A DNA stretch of 64,000 nt from Saccharomyces mikatae IFO 1815 (lineage: Eukaryota; Ascomycota; Saccharomycetes; Saccharomycetales; Saccharomycetaceae): NCBI RefSeq assembly GCF_947241705.1, contig NC_079268.1, forward strand, positions 496,001 to 560,000, given 5' to 3'. Made by a program: the position numbers and the translations under genes. The notes under the pieces are model-generated. The model worked only from the letters and a program-made list of their open reading frames with translations, was not told the DNA's origin and searched no databases. This document shows, one piece after another, positions 1-8,319 of the stretch (its first letter is position 1; every line of letters begins with the position of its first letter).

Positions 1-504
1 ATATAGGTCTTCCTTTTCCACATAATCATACATCCCTGCTACAAACATCAACTTTCCGTCTCGTCTTGAGATAAAATAGGGTATTTTCTTCTTTCCTATG
101 GTTTTCCATTCAAAATGTCCGCTCATGAGTACAGCACACCTTTTCTTCTCACAGGGTCTCATCCACATTTTACTCTGTTGTAGATTCTCTAAGCGAGCAT
201 TAAAGGTGCGATAAGTCTTAAATTGTGAAGCGTCTTTAGTCCAGAAGGGTACAAGACCCCATCTCATAAATTGAATAGCTTTAGTATCGGGACGATATAC
301 AGCGGAATAGTTTGTGGGTGAAATGTTATAAGCAGCTTGAAATACCTTCCCACTAATAGTGGTCTGATCTTTGGTATCATCTTTATCATGTGAAGGTTGG
401 ATGTTCAACGAGGTATCCTGAGGCGCATTTACTGGCAAATTCCATTCGCCTAGAAGACTGATCAAATCTCCGCTGTCATATGCTAAGGCAAAGCGACCGC
501 ACAT
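1..504 (-). CDS. YMR114C: YMR114C-like SRAP-domain protein, 3' end outside the window
   Basis: Reading the minus strand from 504 gives an open frame of 168 codons that runs off the left edge. It begins MCGRFALAYDSGD. The MCGRF start is the hallmark of the SRAP family (YedK/HMCES), in which Cys2 is exposed after Met removal and forms a covalent DNA-protein crosslink at abasic sites in single-stranded DNA. Further on, RWGLVPFW and FNARLE are also conserved SRAP motifs. The likely role is shielding abasic sites, inferred from the family. The start is fixed because Cys2 must directly follow Met1, so the open sequence upstream (505-648) is not coding. The divergent neighbour is MGR3. Only the N-terminal part is visible. 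Confidence 0.9.
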   Translation of the reverse strand, partial: MCGRFALAYDSGDLISLLGEWNLPVNAPQDTSLNIQPSHDKDDTKDQTTISGKVFQAAYNISPTNYSAVYRPDTKAIQFMRWGLVPFWTKDASQFKTYRTFNARLENLQQSKMWMRPCEKKRCAVLMSGHFEWKTIGKKKIPYFISRRDGKLMFVAGMYDYVEKEDLY

Positions 505-759
505 TTTAGGTAACAGCGAGTTGATTTTGACATTAAAACTGCTTCCTTTATTCTGTTTGGCTTTTCCAAGTAGTTGCCTTGTTCCTTTTTCAATCCCTTC
601 AAGATTGGAATTTTTCGTGGGGTTTCGGCCTTGTGAAAATGCATTCACAATCTATCAACATTTTTTAATTAAAGTAACTAATTCAAATTAGTCACAAGAG
701 TTCAAAGACAAGCTCAAAGCTCTCGATTAACAATTTTAAAGTTCACCTCTTTCTTTGCT

Positions 760-2265
760 ATGTTCCCACAAGGAATGCGTTTATCGCAGAGGTTACACAA
801 GAAATATATATTTGCCTCTAAAGCTTTAACGTGGACAACGAAACCCACTAATATACGCCACCTTCATGACATAAGGCCGCCTATATCAAACTTCAGTACG
901 CAAGAACCGGCCCCCGTGTCCAAGTTTCCAGCCAATATACTAAGTCGAGCATCAATGGCTCCAAAACCTAATACAGAAAAAAAAAACCGTAGTGTGATGT
1001 ATTCTTTCATTGGTGTTTCTATAGTTGGTTTTATTCTTTGGTTCAGAAGTAACTCGAAGAAACAAAAACTACCTTTTTCAGCACAAAAAGTCTGGAAAGA
1101 AGCGATATGGCAAGAAAGTGATAGGATGGACTTTAATTACAAGGAAGCATTAAGGCGGTATATTGAAGCGTTGGAAACCTGTGATCGCTCTCACGTGGAA
1201 CCATTATCGGACGATTATACAAGAATAGAGCTAAAAATTGCTGAAATGTATGAGAAGCTTAATATGGTTGATGAAGCTCAAACTTTATATCAAGAGTTAT
1301 TATGTCGGTTTTTCGAAGCCTTGAATGTCCCTGGCAAAGTTGATGAAAGTGAAAGAGGGGAAGTACTGAGAAAAGATTTGAGGATTTTGATTAAATCTTT
1401 AGAAATTAACAAAGATATAGAAAGTGGCAAGAAAAGATTGTTGCAACATTTGCTTTTAGCTCAAGAAGAGATTTTAAGCAAGTCTCCAGAGTTGAAGGAA
1501 TTCTTCGAAAACAGGAAAAAGAAACTCTCTATGATAAAAGACGTTAACAAAGATCCTAATGATGACTTCAAAACATTTGTAAGTGAGGAAAATATTAAGA
1601 TTGATGATCAGGGTTATATGATTTTGGACTTGGAAAAAAATAGCAGCGCTTGGGAACCTTTCAAAGAAGAATTTTTTACTTCTAGAGATTTATACACAGC
1701 ATACTGTCTATCATCAAAGGATATAGCTGCTGCTTTAAGTTGTAAGATAACTAGCGTGGAATGGATGGTTATGGCGGATATGCCACCGGGACAAATATTG
1801 CTATCGCAAGCAAACTTGGGGTCGCTGTTCTATCTTCAGGCAGAAAAGCTGGAAGCCGACTTGAATCAATTGGAACAGAAAAAAAGTGAAGAATCTGACC
1901 AAGAATTGGATATGGGAACATACATAAAAGCTGTCAGGTTCGTACGTAAAAACCGCGACTTATGTTTAGAAAGAGCGCAAAAATGCTTCGATAGTGTAAT
2001 TAGTTTTGCCAAAAGAAATAGAAAAATTAGGTTCCACGTAAAGGACCAGCTGGATCCTTCGGTTGCACAGTCAATTGCCCTCTCTACCTACGGGATGGGT
2101 GTTCTGAGTTTACATGAAGGTGTTTTGGTCAAGGCTGAAAAACTATTCAAAGATTCAATTACGATGGCCAAGGAAACTGACTTTAATGAGCTCCTTGCTG
2201 AGGCTGAGAAGGAGTTAGAGAAGACGGCCATCTTAAAAGCTGCTAGGAAAGAGAATTTAAACTGA
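760..2265 (+). CDS. MGR3: Mgr3, adaptor of the mitochondrial i-AAA protease
   Basis: The protein has 501 residues, the same length as I recall for S. cerevisiae Mgr3. In that species Mgr3 sits in the mitochondrial inner membrane and, with Mgr1, delivers substrates to the Yme1 i-AAA protease. The basic, Arg/His-rich N-terminus looks like a matrix-targeting presequence. A single hydrophobic segment lies near residues 79-96 (SFIGVSIVGFILWF). The rest is helical and TPR-like, with repeat-type stretches around residues 140-180 and 435-490 (for example SLHEGVLVKAEKLFKDSI), as expected for the intermembrane-space domain. The ATG at 760 is the first in frame. It is transcribed away from YMR114C across a short shared promoter (505-759). 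Confidence 0.95.
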   Translation: MFPQGMRLSQRLHKKYIFASKALTWTTKPTNIRHLHDIRPPISNFSTQEPAPVSKFPANILSRASMAPKPNTEKKNRSVMYSFIGVSIVGFILWFRSNSKKQKLPFSAQKVWKEAIWQESDRMDFNYKEALRRYIEALETCDRSHVEPLSDDYTRIELKIAEMYEKLNMVDEAQTLYQELLCRFFEALNVPGKVDESERGEVLRKDLRILIKSLEINKDIESGKKRLLQHLLLAQEEILSKSPELKEFFENRKKKLSMIKDVNKDPNDDFKTFVSEENIKIDDQGYMILDLEKNSSAWEPFKEEFFTSRDLYTAYCLSSKDIAAALSCKITSVEWMVMADMPPGQILLSQANLGSLFYLQAEKLEADLNQLEQKKSEESDQELDMGTYIKAVRFVRKNRDLCLERAQKCFDSVISFAKRNRKIRFHVKDQLDPSVAQSIALSTYGMGVLSLHEGVLVKAEKLFKDSITMAKETDFNELLAEAEKELEKTAILKAARKENLN

Positions 2266-2515
2266 TATCACAATTGATGAGAAGGAGAAACTTGACAAAA
2301 ATAGTTGAATTTCTATCTGTGTTTATATAATTCCGCAGTGAACAGAAAGCATTATTTTTTATATCAATGACAATCTTTCCGCTACTGCTTCGAAATCTAT
2401 GATGATTATATTATACATTACAATATAGAAATTATTTTCTTTATTCTTACCACTTTAAACATGACCAAAACTAAAATATATACATAAAAGAACAAAATGA
2501 ACTTTATATATATTC

Positions 2516-3752
2516 TTAGTTAGCGGTCATAACTTGCCAAACTCTAATGACGTTGTCGGTGTAACCGGCGAACAAAGTTTGACCATCAGCAGACCAAGCC
2601 AAAGAAACAGCGTGTGGTTCAGCGGCTTTGCTGTAACCAGCAAATTCTGGTCTCAAATCATCGACCAAGTATTGTGGGTCCAAAGAAAAGACCTTGATAC
2701 CGGTAGCAGTGGCAGCAGCCAACCAGTATCTGTTTGGAGAGAAGGCCAAAGAGAAGACTTCGTCTTGAGCGGACAAAGTGTACATAGCCTTCTTAGCAGC
2801 CAAGTTCCACAACATAATTTCACCGTCCTTACCTGCGGAGGCAATCAAAGTTCCGTCTGGAGAAGCAGTCAAAGTGTTGATGTTAGAGTTGTGACCAATG
2901 AAGTCAGCTTCAATTTGGAATTGGTTCAAGTTCCAAGCCTGTTATTGTAAAAATTTTGTTAGTAATGAAAACACTTTTAAGTCAAAAAATCACTGTAGAT
3001 TTAGACATCACGAGTAAAAACAAAAAAGGGTTGTAATAAACCATTCATCAGAGATCTTGGTGATAATTAGTATGTCTCATTCGGAACGCGAAGTTCCATC
3101 TGAAGTAGCAAATATGTTATTACATCATTTGAATGGTATGGCCAAATCCACAATTTTTATTTTACTTCATTGTTGTCTTATGTTAACAGGAAAAGCATTA
3201 AAAAAAATATCATACCTTAACCATCTTGTCGTTACCGGCAGAGATGATAGTGACTGAGTCATCGTCAGCCTTTTCGTTTGGAACAACTCTGACTTGGGAA
3301 ACCCAGTCGTTGTGACCCAACAAAGTAGCCAAACATTGGCCCTTGATGGTCCAGACCTTGATGGTCTTGTCACGGGAACCAGAGATAATCATGGAAGCCT
3401 TCTTGTCAATGTCAACAGACATAACATCGGACTTGTGACCGACAAATCTTTGGTAAGTTTCACCGGTGGCAACATCCCATAATCTCAAGGTCTTGTCCCA
3501 AGAAGCAGACAAAGCGTAAGCACCGTCAGCAGTCAAAGTACAGTCTTGAACAATGTGACTGTGACCCTTGAAAGATCTAACTGGGACACCAAATTTTTGG
3601 TCGTCACCAGTCAACTTCCAGGAAATCAAAGTCTTATCACGGGAAGCAGACAACAATAGGTTTGGTTGACCAGCAGAAGTAGCCAAAGATGTGACCCAAC
3701 CGTTGTGACCTTCCAAGGTACCTCTCAAAACTAAAACTTCGTTAGATGCCAT
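2516..3752 (-). CDS. ASC1: Asc1/RACK1, 40S-bound WD40 scaffold (two exons)
   Basis: This is a spliced gene on the minus strand: exon 1 is 3752-3216 (179 codons) and exon 2 is 2938-2516 (140 codons plus stop), giving 319 residues, the known Asc1 length. The intron 2939-3215 starts GTATG, carries TACTAAC at 2964-2958 and ends ACAG. The product is a seven-bladed WD40 propeller with repeated GH...WD units ([41 protein letters not shown]). Asc1 is the yeast RACK1 orthologue. It binds the 40S head, acts in translational control and ribosome quality control, and serves as the G-beta for Gpa2. The intron hosts snoRNA SNR24. Codon use is strongly biased, fitting very high expression. Confidence 0.98.
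3044..3132 (-). ncRNA. SNR24: C/D box snoRNA SNR24 (U24) inside the ASC1 intron
   Basis: On the minus strand the ASC1 intron contains a C box ATGATGT (3128-3122) and a D box CTGA (3051-3048), with flanking bases that can form the short terminal stem. The host gene and position match yeast snR24, which guides 2'-O-methylation of 25S rRNA. The exact ends are approximate (about 89 nt). It is released by intron processing, so its output is coupled to ASC1 transcription. Confidence 0.85.
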
Positions 3753-4295
3753 TTTTCACTTTATATACTTTAGTGTGTTATAAGTTTTTGTTTTAAAATG
3801 GAAGAAGAACTATGTCTAAAACTCAAACTAACTCTTAAATAAAAGAAAAACTTAGACGAAGGAAGGTTACATTTAAAAAGAATACTTCAATGTTTGGGAA
3901 ATTGGTCTTGTTCATCCATAAAAAAGTTGCGTGGATGAAATTTTTTTCAACAAACGTTCTGAGACTTTCGCTGTGGTAGCACACTCTCTCTAAGAAATTT
4001 TCAGAACGGACCATAAAAAAGACCGCATAACATCCGTACACTGTATCTAATGGTCTCGGTTGAGGGAGTACAAACATAGTGGTACATATTATTAGTGGAC
4101 ACAAAATACGTATTCACATAGTTCTCGATAATATAGTGACATTCCCCAGTTTGTTTTAGACATAAATAAAAACTATTACACAGGCTCCAAAACTGGTGAA
4201 ACTGGTGATTCTAAGTCTTCATTGTTGATCATTTATGCCCTGCTCATTAAAAAATTAATTGCTACGGTATATGCCTATTAGATGGATTCGATTTT
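3753..4295. other. Intergenic, ASC1 promoter and SPC24 3' flank
   Basis: This stretch of about 540 bp holds the ASC1 upstream region and the end of the SPC24 transcript. A minus-strand frame at 3835-4104 has no recognisable protein character. I see no RNA gene or repeat. Confidence 0.5.
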
Positions 4296-4937
4296 CTACT
4301 TCCTTAGCCTTTCCCATATGTATTTGGTCTTATAAAAGTCACTAAGGCTATCATCCAATGGCAAAACATCAATATTTTCCTCGTTTTTTCCATTGATAAG
4401 CACTTGATCATTCTCTAAATCCAAAATGACCCCCAGTGATCTGTATAGTTTCAGTTTCAAAACGTTTTCATTGGCTTCTGGGTTGATGGTACTTTGATCA
4501 TCCAACTCAGATTCCATTATTTTTGGATTTATTTCGGAGCCTTCCGCAGTGGGTACTATCTCACTATCTTTGATGTATAATTTCATTTTCTCGTCTAATT
4601 CGCCTCGAAGTGACACAATATTACGCTCTAATTCGTCTAAGTCCTTTAAAAGTTTAACCAACTCGTCTTTGCTCCCAAACTCATTGCTCTCTTCTTTAGT
4701 ATATTCCAGATCGCCCTCTAATTTTGCAATGTTTATTCTTTCTGCGTTCAACTTCTTGTTTGACTCAGATACCTTTGAGTGCTCATTAGCGATCTTTGCC
4801 TCGCTTTCCTCTGCTATAGTATCAAGATCCTGACGGATCCTTTTCATGGCATCAACATCTTGCTGAATATTAAAACTTTCTCTGACCTCTCTCAGAAATT
4901 CGACTGGATTATCTAGTAAACTATCCTTTTGTGACAT
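4296..4937 (-). CDS. SPC24: Spc24, Ndc80 kinetochore complex subunit
   Basis: The 213-residue product matches the length and layout of yeast Spc24. A long acidic and lysine-rich coiled coil runs from about residue 28 to 125 (DVDAMKRIRQDLDTIAEESE and following heptads). A globular RWD-type C-terminal domain follows at about residues 155-213 (LKLKLYRSLGVILD...YIWERLRK). In the complex it pairs with Spc25, and the globular dimer anchors Ndc80-Nuf2 to the inner kinetochore (Mis12 complex and Cnn1). The start at 4937 (MSQKD) is the first ATG of the frame. It is essential in S. cerevisiae. Its promoter lies towards 5.0 kb and is not shared with another gene. Confidence 0.95.
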   Translation of the reverse strand: MSQKDSLLDNPVEFLREVRESFNIQQDVDAMKRIRQDLDTIAEESEAKIANEHSKVSESNKKLNAERINIAKLEGDLEYTKEESNEFGSKDELVKLLKDLDELERNIVSLRGELDEKMKLYIKDSEIVPTAEGSEINPKIMESELDDQSTINPEANENVLKLKLYRSLGVILDLENDQVLINGKNEENIDVLPLDDSLSDFYKTKYIWERLRK

Positions 4938-5219
4938 GGGTGCTTTTGAGTTAATTTCTTATTGTACTTATTCGACTTGGCTAAGCTACCATTTTCGTTT
5001 CGCACGCACTTCCATTTGTAGCAATATCGCTACGATGATAATCTTGAAGAGTTGATTGTTTATGGTCTACTTCAGGTATATATTTTGCAGCCGGGTAGCG
5101 TTTTAACTTAGATAGGTTGGGCTATTGAATCAAATACAAAATAAATGCATTTATGGTATAAAAGTGCTATATATGCTATTTTAGATGAATGATCAAATAT
5201 ATATATAATGTACCTTCAC

Positions 5220-5810
5220 CTACTGAGCTAGCAAATAGGAACCCAAAATGAGTGTACCCGCTAAGACGATAGATCCGGTTTTTATGACACCGGGGTTGGT
5301 CAATTCGTAGCCCATATCCCAAATGAGGTGTCTTACACCGTTACCAAAATGAAATGCAAATAGATATCCTGCAGAGCCTTTAACTAACCATTGTGACCAT
5401 TTAGGTAGTGTTTCATGATACCACTTGTTTAGATCTTGAAAGGTTGTATCCATCCCCAATATTGTTGTCACACCCAAAGAACTGGTGAATACATAGAATC
5501 CAAGAGCAAGTAAGATACCTGATATACGATGCAATGAAGAAAGATACCAGCTCATTTCAGGTTCATAAACAGTTAGATGTGGAGATATTGGTCTTTTTTT
5601 TCTCTGAGACACCAAAAGCTCGTCTTCACTTTTGTTCGACCCAAGTTGAGATTTGAGAACGCGACTAGCATGAATTTCTCTTGATGAGTAACACATTTTG
5701 CCATTCAAAATACCATTGCGTGAAAGAAACTGCGTGCCAATTTTTTGCACGAATGTATTTGCTTGGTGACTTTTAATTAAAGATGATATTGTGTAAACGA
5801 TCACTTTCAT
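5220..5810 (-). CDS. SHH3: Shh3, paralogue of succinate dehydrogenase membrane subunit Sdh3
   Basis: The 196-residue protein has an N-terminal mitochondrial presequence of about 50 residues rich in Lys, Arg and Ser. It then shows the Sdh3/SdhC signature SPHLTVYEPEMSWYLSSLHR (about residues 76-95) and GNGVRHLIWDMG (about 155-166). Three hydrophobic segments follow this pattern, near residues 97-116, 142-158 and 175-194. In S. cerevisiae Shh3 is a mitochondrial inner-membrane protein and probable member of the TIM22 translocase rather than complex II; that role is taken from the orthologue and not visible here. The frame is intact and all family motifs are retained. Confidence 0.93.
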   Translation of the reverse strand: MKVIVYTISSLIKSHQANTFVQKIGTQFLSRNGILNGKMCYSSREIHASRVLKSQLGSNKSEDELLVSQRKKRPISPHLTVYEPEMSWYLSSLHRISGILLALGFYVFTSSLGVTTILGMDTTFQDLNKWYHETLPKWSQWLVKGSAGYLFAFHFGNGVRHLIWDMGYELTNPGVIKTGSIVLAGTLILGSYLLAQ

Positions 5811-6484
5811 TGCTGCTGTTCATGCAAATATTTTTCCTCTTTGATACCATTGCAGTAAAATTTGAAACTTCCAAACAAATGTATATCATTCCGGTTATAT
5901 TGCTCACCATCTAGAATCATCACTCACTTTTTTAATTCAATTAAAGTATCCCTAATCCCTTTTTTTGCTTTGGTTATTACAATACAACCCTTTAATTAAT
6001 AAAAGTATTATGTTAAAAAAAGAAACTAAATTTTATGCCATTAATGATGGCAATATTTTTTGGTAAGCTTTATATTGTACCTTGGCTTTAAGTACTTTCG
6101 AAAAATTTATGTAATGCTTCGTAGTCCATTGAACAAAGGAGTATTAGAATAGCTATTTAAAGTGGAGGTTTGTAATGATTTCAATATGCGGTTATGCTAA
6201 ATAGAATCAATTGATACTCTTCTATTCCTGATAGTACATGCCATTACTATTTTCCATGTCACGAGGATATTATTATCAACATTTCTAGCAAAGATCATAT
6301 AATTATATAATCAGTAAGTAAAAGTTAAAAGCGAAAGGAATTCTACTTAAATGATACCCGAAATAAGAGTAAATTATCATTAAATTGTCTTTGTAGATAT
6401 CCATATTCTTTGTTTCTATATTTTCACAAACAAAAAGTAAAATCGAAAGTTGAAAGTAGTCTTTCCAACACTTTATAAAAAGTG
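5811..6484. other. AT-rich intergenic between SHH3 and the LTR block
   Basis: This is about 670 bp of AT-rich sequence upstream of SHH3. I see no open frame with protein character and no clear LTR end. It may hold older, unrecognisable element debris, but nothing I can support. Confidence 0.4.
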
Positions 6485-6667
6485 TGTTGGAATGAAAATC
6501 AGCTATCGTCTATCAACTAGTAGTCGTACTACTCGTATATTACCATATACGGTGTTAGAAGATGACAAAAGTTATGATAAGCTGTCATCGAAGCTAGAGA
6601 AAGCTAAAAAGCGGGGATTCCTAATGTAATAGGATCAATGAATAACAACATATAAAACGATGGTAAT
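6485..6667 (+). mobile_element. Partial solo delta LTR (Ty1/Ty2 family)
   Basis: It starts TGTTGGAATGAAAATCAGC, the delta 5' end, and continues through the LTR body (TATACGGTGTTAGAAGATGAC). It stops at the point where a second delta begins, so only the 5' half or so remains. It is a solo-LTR fossil of the copia-type Ty1/Ty2 group with no internal coding sequence left, and it is clearly older than or rearranged by the adjoining copy. Confidence 0.85.
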
Positions 6668-7001
6668 TGTTGTAATATAAATCAACTATCATCTACTAAC
6701 TAGTATTTACGTTACTAGTATATTATCATATACGATGTTAGAAGATGACGCAAATGATGAGATATAGTCATCTAAATTAGTGGAAGCTGAAACGCAAGGA
6801 TTGATAATGTAATAGGATAAATGAATAACAACATATAAAACGATGATAATAATGTTTATAGGATTGTGTAGAATTGCAGATTCCCTTTTATGGATTCCTA
6901 AATCCCGGAGGAGAACTTCTAGTATATCTACATACCTAATATTATTGCCTTATAAAAAAAATGGAATCCCAACAATTACATGAAACTCCACCATCATCTC
7001 A
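6668..7001 (+). mobile_element. Near full-length solo delta LTR (Ty1 type)
   Basis: It runs from TGTTG at 6668 to TCTCA at 7001, 334 bp, the usual delta length, and contains recognisable delta segments such as GGAATCCCAACAATTA near the 3' end. Plus orientation. It is immediately preceded by a delta 5' fragment and followed by tau-like sequence, with no matching 5-bp duplication at its two sides. This suggests recombination after insertion. Fossil, with no internal region. Confidence 0.9.
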
Positions 7002-7014
7002 ATATACCTCTCTT
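7002..7014 (+). mobile_element. Sliver of an older tau-like LTR left of the nested copy
   Basis: The bases ATATACCTCTCTT here match, in plus orientation, the segment at the same point of the tau-like LTR read from the minus strand at 7015-7343. Together with 7344-7414 they form the remains of an older plus-strand LTR that was split by the nested insertion. Confidence 0.55.
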
Positions 7015-7343
7015 TGTTGATAATTAGTAGTTTAGTAAGTTGTAATAATTAAGAATAGTCGTTCCTTCTTAATCTATATAAGAGAGGTATATAAAACACA
7101 CGCTGATTGGTTATATTAAACCAAAAGGTTCAGACATAAATCAGAGTGTTAATGATAAGAATTTGATGATAACTCATCTTCTTATATAATAAGTTCTGAT
7201 CAATTAATAGATCTTTATCTCATTACTGCAGTAAATTCTATTATTAGAATTTTTCTACTTCAATTTATACGAAGACGTATAGTTGCAATAACTTAATCCA
7301 ATTTATACGAATAGGTGTATAGTAGTAATCACTTATTCCAACA
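7015..7343 (-). mobile_element. Tau-like solo LTR nested in an older one
   Basis: On the minus strand it begins TGTTGGAATAAGTG and ends TTATCAACA, the TGTTG...CAACA form of yeast Ty LTRs. It is 329 bp long, flanked on both sides by CTCTT (7010-7014 and 7344-7348), a perfect 5-bp target duplication. The family assignment to Ty4 (tau) rests on end structure and overall character; Ty1/Ty2 delta and Ty3 sigma are excluded by sequence. The intact duplication suggests the insertion is fairly recent compared with its surroundings. Confidence 0.65.
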
Positions 7344-7414
7344 CTCTTATATAGAATAAGAAGGAACGACTTATTCATAATTATTACAACTTGCTAAACA
7401 ACTAATTATCAACA
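7344..7414 (+). mobile_element. 3' end of the older tau-like LTR
   Basis: This segment repeats in plus orientation the 3' end of the LTR at 7015-7343 (...TTACAACTTGCT...ACTAATTATCAACA), with small differences. It therefore forms a roughly 70-bp imperfect inverted repeat with 7015-7085. It is the right-hand remnant of the LTR that received the nested insertion. Only the 3' portion survives; the 5' part is missing, where delta sequence is found instead. Confidence 0.65.
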
Positions 7415-7522
7415 TCAACAGTTTCAGGTGTGGTTAGCAATTACCCTTTTAAGAAATTGGCAATGTTACAACATAATCGTTACTGTTAATATGTTCTATA
7501 ATTTTTCAACATGTTACTTTTC

Positions 7523-7869
7523 TGTTGTATTACGGGCTCGAGTAATACCGGGATGTCTTGACAATCCTAATATACTATCTTAGGGAAGTAACCTATTGTC
7601 AAAACGACTTATCAACTTAATTCACGGGATGTTACTTATCCTATATATTATATAAGATATAGTTTATACTAAATAGTGGAAGCGCGGAATCTCGGATCTA
7701 ACTAATTGTTCAGGTATTTATACATTTGATTAGTTCAGCTCGGAAAAGCAGAGTTTTACCTTATGTTGTTCAATCTGTTCGTTTCGTTATAAGATTGTTT
7801 CATATGTGTTTTATGAACGTTTAGAATGATGTATTGTCATACTGACGTATCTCATCTTAAGATACAACA
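7523..7869 (-). mobile_element. Solo sigma LTR (Ty3 family)
   Basis: The minus strand reads TGTTGTATCTTAAGATGAG at the 5' end and ends in CCCGTAATACAACA, both diagnostic of sigma. Length 347 bp, close to the known 340 bp. A 5-bp target duplication TTTTC flanks it (7518-7522 and 7870-7874). Its right end lies 16 bp upstream of the mature tRNA-Leu, exactly where Ty3 integrates, next to the Pol III start. Solo LTR with no internal region. Confidence 0.93.
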
Positions 7870-7885
7870 TTTTCAAGAAATAAGT

Positions 7886-8002
7886 GGTTGTTTGGCCGAG
7901 CGGTCTAAGGCGCCTGATTCAAGGTAAAACATCTTGACCGCAGTTAACTGTGGGAATACTCAGGTATCGTAAGATGCAAGAGTTCGAATCTCTTAGCAAC
8001 CA
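7886..8002 (+). tRNA. tL(CAA): tRNA-Leu (anticodon CAA) with intron
   Basis: The sequence folds as a class II tRNA. The acceptor arm GGTTGTT (7886-7892) pairs with AGCAACC (7995-8001), with discriminator A at 8002. The A box is TGGCCGAGCGG and the B box is AGTTCGAATC. The anticodon CAA is at 7920-7922. A 35-nt intron (7924-7958) starts one base 3' of the anticodon, the canonical position, and contains sequence able to pair with the anticodon loop. A run of seven T at 8003-8009 is the Pol III terminator. It decodes UUG, the preferred leucine codon of the highly expressed genes in this window. Confidence 0.97.
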
Positions 8003-8319
8003 TTTTTTTCCTATGCTAAATCCTTCGAAGGCGCCCCTTTTATGGTACTATTGAAAACTCAATCAAACTTTGAAGCCGGTTGAGTAAGCAGTGTGGAAGA
8101 GTGAACGAATAGCTTAAAAACAAGAACAACACCGTCCGTCCTACAAAAAGAAATACCACCCATCCGAGTTTCTATTTCACCATAACAACAATCTTTACTT
8201 CCAAGAAGAGGATAATTATTGTTCGTTTTTTACATTTTATAGACAAATTGCATTCTGGGGTATTTTTTTTTATCTACTTGAGACCTTTCTTCTTTTCGCA
8301 AAGAAATTATGCTGAGAAT

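Noticed and set aside
2534-2950. 138-codon plus-strand frame opposite ASC1 exon 2
   Set aside because: Typical antisense frame produced by the strong codon bias of a highly expressed gene.
8248-8319. N-terminal extension of ASI1 from 8248
   Set aside because: The first codon is TTG, not ATG, and the known orthologue starts at the ATG at 8320.
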